Shown here: positions 5,275 to 8,694 of the stretch, in pieces
Layout of the letters: every line of letters begins with the position of its first letter
Position numbering within the stretch: the first letter of the stretch is position 1
DNA from: an uncultured Lachnospiraceae bacterium
GTDB lineage: Bacteria; Bacillota_A; Clostridia; Lachnospirales; Lachnospiraceae
Length of the DNA: 8,694 bases
NCBI GenBank assembly: GCA_946614075.1
Contig: CAMOGO010000038.1
Span: 1-8,694 of the forward strand
Reading direction: 5' to 3'
Notes under the pieces: generated by a model
Database searches by the model: none
Told to the model about the DNA's origin: nothing
Seen by the model: the letters and a program-made list of their open reading frames with translations, nothing else
Program-made: the position numbers and the translations under genes

Positions 5275-5985
5275 TCATCCTTTTACTCCGATCAGGCAGA
5301 TGCCCTTGGCCCTGCCCTGTGCCACCTGTGCCTTCAGCTCTGCCCAGGTCGCAACCGGCGGCATCACCTGCCCGTCGCAGGTCACATTATGCGCCTGATA
5401 CTTCCCATCGACATGCGCGATGTGGATATAGTGAATCCGTTCCCGGATATCATCCGAGTTATTATACATGAGAAGGATTAAGCTTGTAAACCCTTCCGCA
5501 AAACTTTCCCACTCGCTCCGACGCCTGCAAAGCTGCGTCCGGTAGCCTCTTTTTTCCAAAACCCGCATGATCGCTCCCGGCGCGATCCCAAGCCGTCCGG
5601 AGAAGAGCAGTCCGTCCCGCTCAAACTCAGACAGTAAATCAGAAAGAGCCGGGAGGCCATGTTTCTCCTCTCCGGCTCTGACACGTTCCGTCTCCAGCGT
5701 CAGGCAGGCATTGTAGACCGCGATGGCTCCACACCCGCAATACGCTGCATCCTTTTTGCCGACGGCAAGGTCGGCGCAATGATTCTGATTTTCAATGTAA
5801 CCGGCGGTTTTCTCCCACTGCAGCCGGTGCCTCGTCTCGAATTTTGCATTATTATTCGCATGTCTGCGAATCTCAGCATCCGAAACCGAGGAAAATATCG
5901 CTGCCGCGTTCAAAAAACCGGTCAAAAGACGCTTGGGTAAAACTCTCGGGAGCCATGCGAAGATCCCTTTTCCGGAACCCGCCAT
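5275..5985 (-). CDS. C39-like (papain-fold) cysteine peptidase
   Basis: A 236-residue protein whose central CGCGAIAVYNACLTL (Cys83/Cys85 region) looks like the catalytic-cysteine helix of C39-type peptidases. IHYIHIAHVDGKYQAHNV (about 184-201) looks like the catalytic His strand followed by an Asn where many members have Asp. Between them, LLSEFERDGLLFSGRLGIAPGAIMRVLEKRGY is the usual second-strand region of this fold. There is no clear signal peptide; residues 9-33 are moderately hydrophobic. Relatives mature bacteriocins or act as bacteriocin-exporter domains, but this is a lone domain without an ABC partner, so the substrate is unknown. I chose the ATG at 5985, preceded by GAGGGG at about seven bases; an ATG at 6021 has AGGAG directly abutting it. 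It follows ridA closely and is probably transcribed with it. Confidence 0.7.
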   Translation of the reverse strand: MAGSGKGIFAWLPRVLPKRLLTGFLNAAAIFSSVSDAEIRRHANNNAKFETRHRLQWEKTAGYIENQNHCADLAVGKKDAAYCGCGAIAVYNACLTLETERVRAGEEKHGLPALSDLLSEFERDGLLFSGRLGIAPGAIMRVLEKRGYRTQLCRRRSEWESFAEGFTSLILLMYNNSDDIRERIHYIHIAHVDGKYQAHNVTCDGQVMPPVATWAELKAQVAQGRAKGICLIGVKG

Positions 5986-6066
5986 GGCCTGTCCCCTCTC
6001 ATTATCCCTGCTGTAATTCATCTCCTAAAGATGGCTCACAGCGTTCCTCGTTCTCCCGCGCCGTAT

Positions 6067-6435
6067 TTACAGCTTCGCCAGAATCTCGATCTCGCAGAGT
6101 GCACCCTTCGGGATGTCCTTGACAGCGACGCAGGAGCGTGCCGGTTTGCTGACGAAATACTTCTCATAGACAGCGTTAAAAGCTGCGAAATCCTTGATAT
6201 CTGCCAGGAAGCAGGTGGTCTTTACGACGTTCTCAAAGCCGATTCCATTGGCCTCGAGGATGGCGCCGACGTTCTTGCAAGCCTGCTCTGCCTGTTCCTC
6301 AATGGTCTCGGGCATCTGGCCGGTAGCCGGGACGACCGGGATCTGGCCGGAAGCGAACAGGAAACCGTCGACTGCGATTGCCTGGGAATAAGGGCCGATA
6401 GCGGCCGGTGCATTTGTAGTATTTGTTACCTTCAT
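6067..6435 (-). CDS. ridA: RidA family reactive enamine/imine deaminase
   Basis: A 122-residue protein matching the RidA/YjgF/UK114 family throughout: AIGPYSQAI (12-20), FLFASGQIP (25-33), NVGAILEANG (55-64), VVKTTCFLADI (70-80) and the C-terminal RSCVAVKDIPKGALCEIEILA (100-120). The catalytic Arg (100) and the Glu of CEIE (115) are present. RidA hydrolyses 2-aminoacrylate and similar imines released by PLP enzymes, protecting those enzymes in the cytoplasm; it acts as a trimer. The start at 6435 is set by GGGGG about eight bases upstream and by family length; the frame stays open to 6486 but that part lies in the leader. It has its own promoter and probably heads a unit with the C39 gene downstream. 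Confidence 0.95.
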   Translation of the reverse strand: MKVTNTTNAPAAIGPYSQAIAVDGFLFASGQIPVVPATGQMPETIEEQAEQACKNVGAILEANGIGFENVVKTTCFLADIKDFAAFNAVYEKYFVSKPARSCVAVKDIPKGALCEIEILAKL

Positions 6436-6481
6436 GATGGTACCCCCTTTTAGAACTTTAGCCCCCATAATCAAAAGGCTT

Positions 6482-6516
6482 TTCAAGTATTATAGCACGG
6501 TTTGCGAAGAGTGCAA
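6482..6516 (-). promoter_or_regulatory. Extended -10 promoter of ridA
   Basis: On the minus strand TGCTATAAT (6489-6497) is a perfect extended -10 element. TTGCAC (6511-6516) is a weak -35 at 16-base spacing. Transcription would start near 6482, giving a leader of about 47 bases before the ridA ATG. Confidence 0.75.
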
Positions 6517-6536
6517 AGCCTTCCTCCTAAATGCAC

Positions 6537-6959
6537 TTATTTCCTGTTTTCTCCGTTCTCAAGAATAGTAAGCATCTCGCGAGGAGTGACTACATAGGGC
6601 TTTAACGGAAAATGCTTTATATTCCCCGTTACAAGATAGGCATCGGTCTCCTTCCTTGCCTCCATTGTTATCGCATAAAAAACAACGTCTTTCAGATCCG
6701 GAAGGTTTGCCTCTATCTTTGCGGGATTCAAAAAAACTCCACGTTCTCGAATTCCTTCCATCAGTATCATAATATCTCGCTCCTGAAAGGAGAATTTCTT
6801 TCTTCGCAAAACAGCTTCATATTCTGCCAGAATCTGATCATTTAAAAGTGGAACAATGCTTCCAACGAGGGCTTGTTCCACCACTGCCCCGGGAACAGAA
6901 TCCCAGCGAAGGAGAGCGGAAACCAAAACATTTGTGTCAATGACCGCAAATCGCTTCAT
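6537..6959 (-). CDS. PIN-domain toxin of a type II toxin-antitoxin pair
   Basis: A 140-residue PIN-fold ribonuclease of the putative-toxin PIN family. It starts with IDTNVLVSALL (Asp8, first metal ligand), has ILAEYEAVL with acidic Glu46/Glu48, then LPDLKDVVFYAITMEA with Asp91, and ends with AYLVTGNIKHFP (109-118), where Asn replaces the Asp seen in many PIN proteins. Such toxins cut RNA using Mg2+. Its ATG overlaps the antitoxin stop by four bases (ATGA), so translation is probably coupled. All the main acidic positions are kept, so it may be active. Target RNA unknown. Confidence 0.9.
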   Translation of the reverse strand: MKRFAVIDTNVLVSALLRWDSVPGAVVEQALVGSIVPLLNDQILAEYEAVLRRKKFSFQERDIMILMEGIRERGVFLNPAKIEANLPDLKDVVFYAITMEARKETDAYLVTGNIKHFPLKPYVVTPREMLTILENGENRK

Positions 6960-7255
6960 CTGCTCTCCTCACCTCTTACCGCTGCGATTTCTGCATTGAT
7001 CTCATCCAACGTCATTTCGGAGATGCCTGACCTTTCTGCATTCTGACTCATTCGCTTCATCGCCGCAACAGCAGCTGTAGCTTTATAGTCTTCTTCCGGA
7101 AGCAGCATGCTGAACGGTATCCCGCGCACTTGCACAGACCTGGTCAGGAACATACGAATTGCCGTAGAAAGATCCAATCCAAGTTGTGCATATATCTCAG
7201 CGGCTTCTTGACGTAGGTTATCATCAATCCGTAACTGTAACAATCCATTAGCCAT
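6956..7255 (-). CDS. RelB/DinJ-family antitoxin
   Basis: A 99-residue protein with the ribbon-helix-helix start of RelB/DinJ antitoxins: strand LLQLRIDDNLRQEA (5-18) followed by YAQLGLDLSTAIRMFLTRSVQVRGIPF (22-48). A charged C-terminal tail would be the toxin-neutralising part. It would bind the PIN protein from the downstream overlapping gene and repress the operon by binding the dyad upstream. A very strong ribosome site, GGAGGAGGT, lies six bases before the ATG, fitting the need for excess antitoxin. RelB is classically paired with RelE; here it accompanies a PIN nuclease. Confidence 0.92.
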   Translation of the reverse strand: MANGLLQLRIDDNLRQEAAEIYAQLGLDLSTAIRMFLTRSVQVRGIPFSMLLPEEDYKATAAVAAMKRMSQNAERSGISEMTLDEINAEIAAVRGEESR

Positions 7256-7272
7256 CGTAACACCTCCTCCGC

Positions 7273-7308
7273 TTTATAATTCAATTGCATTTTATTGTAA
7301 TACAATTG
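7273..7308 (-). promoter_or_regulatory. Operator dyad and promoter region of the relB-PIN operon
   Basis: CAATTG at 7282-7287 and 7303-7308 frame a 27-bp dyad. Inside it ATT (7289-7291) pairs with AAT (7299-7301), and TTGTA-A-TACAA (7295-7305) is a further odd palindrome. The dyad overlaps possible -10 elements on the minus strand (TACAAT at 7294-7299 or TATAAA at 7273-7278), just upstream of the relB ribosome site. This suits autoregulation by a ribbon-helix-helix antitoxin. The exact promoter hexamers are uncertain. Confidence 0.55.
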
Positions 7309-7359
7309 TACCTCTTCTTTCTATGATAATCAAGTGGTTTTTGTTTCTACTTAAGCCAA

Positions 7360-7390
7360 AGAGGGCACGCAGCCTGGCTGCATGCCCTCT
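7360..7390 (-). terminator. Hairpin terminator downstream of the GNAT gene
   Basis: AGAGGGCA (7360-7367) pairs with TGCCCTCT (7383-7390), and GCAGC (7369-7373) pairs with GCTGC (7377-7381), separated by one C/A mismatch. The stem is about 13 bp with a 3-base loop. It lies 24 bases after the acetyltransferase stop. On the minus strand only TTT follows closely, while a six-T run follows on the plus strand, so it may be stronger in the plus direction. Confidence 0.65.
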
Positions 7391-7413
7391 ACTGTTTTTT
7401 CACTTATCAAATC

Positions 7414-7944
7414 CTACGCCAGCACCTTGTCCATACATACGAGGTGGACGCCGGGGATGCCGTTGAATTCGCAGGGGATAATGCCGCGCTCGGTGTAGCC
7501 AAGCTTAGCGTACTTGCGGCGAGCGTTCACGTTGCGCTCGTTCGTGTCGATGCGCAGCACCCAGGAGCCGTGCGCCAGCGAATATTCCTCGTAATACTTC
7601 AGGAAGTAATCCCCGACCCCGTGGCCATTCATCTCCGGGTCCACGGTCAGGGTATGCATGACCATGACTGCCTCATCCGGCACCTGCGCGGACCAGTCGA
7701 CGTCAGCGTAGGCGGGCATCTGCTCGTGATTGATGCGGGCGGAGGCTGCGATCTTCCCGTCTGCCTCCAGGACAAAGAGGTCATCCGAGGCGAGTGCCTT
7801 GCGGGCGGTGTCAGCCGTCGGGTAGACACCCTTGATCCAGCCGATGGTGTATTTGCCGCTCACCTCGGCATCCAGCACCGCGTCATAGATTGCGGCAATC
7901 GCCGGAATGTCTGCCTCTGTTGCTTTTCGAATCTTGAATTCCAT
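7414..7944 (-). CDS. GNAT family N-acetyltransferase
   Basis: A 176-residue protein with the GNAT order: KIRKATEADIPAIAAIYDAV (N-terminal strand and helix, 4-23), VLEADGKIAASARIN (58-72), the central strand VMVMHTLTVDPEMNGHGVGDYFL (93-115) containing the acetyl-CoA pyrophosphate loop NGHGVG (106-111), and the late segment LRIDTNERNVNARRKYAKLGYTERG (130-154). It transfers an acetyl group from acetyl-CoA to an amine; the substrate cannot be deduced. The ATG at 7944 has GGGAG six bases upstream; the frame extends to 7977 without a better site. A hairpin terminator follows. Confidence 0.93.
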   Translation of the reverse strand: MEFKIRKATEADIPAIAAIYDAVLDAEVSGKYTIGWIKGVYPTADTARKALASDDLFVLEADGKIAASARINHEQMPAYADVDWSAQVPDEAVMVMHTLTVDPEMNGHGVGDYFLKYYEEYSLAHGSWVLRIDTNERNVNARRKYAKLGYTERGIIPCEFNGIPGVHLVCMDKVLA

Positions 7945-7994
7945 TTCAAACTCCCTGTTTATGAAATCGACGCGCACGTTTTCATCAGTGGTGG

Positions 7995-8013
7995 TGCGAG
8001 GCGAGGCCTCGCA
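7995..8013. other. Short GC-rich hairpin between the TPM and GNAT genes
   Basis: TGCGAGG (7995-8001) pairs with CCTCGCA (8007-8013) around a 5-base loop. It lies about 11 bases past the TPM gene stop. On the minus strand no T-run follows it, so it is a poor intrinsic terminator for that gene; on the plus strand six T's occur seven bases later, at the TPM stop. It may stabilise the 3' end or separate the two genes. Confidence 0.5.
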
Positions 8014-8023
8014 TGGTGGTTTT

Positions 8024-8694
8024 TTAGAAATCTCCGCCGCCTCCGCCGAAGGTGTCTCCGGAGGAGCTCATGTGGGTCGAGGAGAAATCGTCATCATTGT
8101 CACGATCGGAGGGCTTCGGGATCGGTACGGCGATCACGTTCGAGGTGATGAAATGATCATCCTCGCAGGTCATCCGGAAGCTGTCGCGCTTGCGGTAGTC
8201 CGTAGCGCTGGCTCTGGCCCGGACGGATTTCAGCTGACTGCGCATACCTGCCACCGGAACTGCGGCGATGCCAAAGCCTGCCAGAAGGTCTGCGATCACC
8301 ATCCACGGCTTGACCGTTGCGGGAGTTGTCTCAGCGTTCAGCTCCTCATCGCACATCGTGATAAAGGTCTCAAAGCCTCGGGCGTAGCTGCCATTGCTGA
8401 GGTAGTACTTGACTTCATTGCCGATCGACTCAATGTCCCGATCAGAGAAATAGTCGATCGCGGCACCATGTGTGGACATGTGATATTTCCGCTCTCCCAT
8501 GGAAAGCATGAACAGGATACCGTCCCCGTTTTCACCCATGCCATAGCCGTGGTCGATGAACCAGTCGTCCGTGAAGGACTGGCGATCCTTCCCATTCATC
8601 GAATTCACCGCGATGACCGAGACATCCACCTGGCATTTCTCGGAGACCTCCTGGGCGTACGCATCCAGATAGGAAGCCTGCTCCGCCGTCAGAA
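8024..8694 (-). CDS. TPM-domain membrane protein (YgcG family), N terminus outside the window
   Basis: The visible 222 residues lack the true start: the frame is open to the right edge, beginning LTAEQASYLDAYAQEVSEKCQVDVSVI, which fits inside a TPM domain. The methionine at 8629 falls within the conserved domain and is not the start. The rest of the domain reads DDWFIDHGYGMGENGDGILFMLSMGERKYHMSTHG, followed by one membrane helix (PWMVIADLLAGFGIAAVPVAGM) and a low-complexity tail ending GDTFGGGGGDF, the Gly-rich end common in this family. Relatives usually have a signal peptide and an extracytoplasmic TPM domain; their role is unclear, with links to envelope or photosystem repair. Confident in family, not in function. 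Confidence 0.9.
   Translation of the reverse strand, partial: LTAEQASYLDAYAQEVSEKCQVDVSVIAVNSMNGKDRQSFTDDWFIDHGYGMGENGDGILFMLSMGERKYHMSTHGAAIDYFSDRDIESIGNEVKYYLSNGSYARGFETFITMCDEELNAETTPATVKPWMVIADLLAGFGIAAVPVAGMRSQLKSVRARASATDYRKRDSFRMTCEDDHFITSNVIAVPIPKPSDRDNDDDFSSTHMSSSGDTFGGGGGDF

Noticed and set aside
6436..6486. 17-residue N-terminal extension of RidA
   Set aside because: It lies in the leader between the predicted transcription start and the strong GGGGG ribosome site; family length supports the ATG at 6435.

Overview
The window looks like chromosomal DNA of an anaerobic Firmicute, probably a clostridial (Lachnospiraceae-like) species with a moderately high G+C content. That guess rests on the Shine-Dalgarno-rich starts, a meso-diaminopimelate dehydrogenase, a RelB/DinJ-PIN toxin-antitoxin pair, a C39-like peptidase and a DHA3-type MFS transporter. 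No marker gene fixes the species. Every gene I accept is on the minus strand.

Layout from left to right: an edge element resembling known REP-type palindromes (about 4-35); an MFS exporter (43-1335) with a duplicated operator-like motif over its ribosome binding site; a gene-free stretch of about 1.05 kb (1336-2388) holding a 61-bp tandem repeat (1441-1606) and a strikingly regular array of seven imperfect hairpins (1836-2308); a HAD-family hydrolase (2389-3057); a spacer with a 34-bp tandem repeat (3151-3252); a YgjP-type zinc metallopeptidase (3293-3919); an intrinsic terminator (3929-3962); and a meso-diaminopimelate dehydrogenase carrying an N-terminal heavy-metal-associated (HMA) domain (3975-5171). 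Further right come a C39-like cysteine peptidase (5275-5985) behind a RidA deaminase (6067-6435) with a good extended -10 promoter, a PIN toxin / RelB antitoxin operon (6537-7255) with an operator dyad, a GNAT acetyltransferase (7414-7944), and a TPM-domain membrane protein cut by the right edge (8024-8694).

Most genes are separate transcription units with housekeeping or accessory roles. The likely co-transcribed pairs are relB-PIN (4-bp overlap) and ridA-C39 (short gap, no promoter or terminator seen between them).

Two items stand out. The first is the hairpin array: inverted half-sites TCAATGT/ACATTGA recur every 73-74 bp (one step of 65), loops and linkers diverge, and the inner part of each hairpin still pairs although its sequence differs between units. 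It could be an unusual structured RNA, a protein-binding array, or a mobile palindrome family; the sequence alone does not decide. The second is the HMA-Ddh fusion, which joins a CxxC metal-binding domain to a lysine/peptidoglycan biosynthetic enzyme in one uninterrupted frame with no start codon at the junction.
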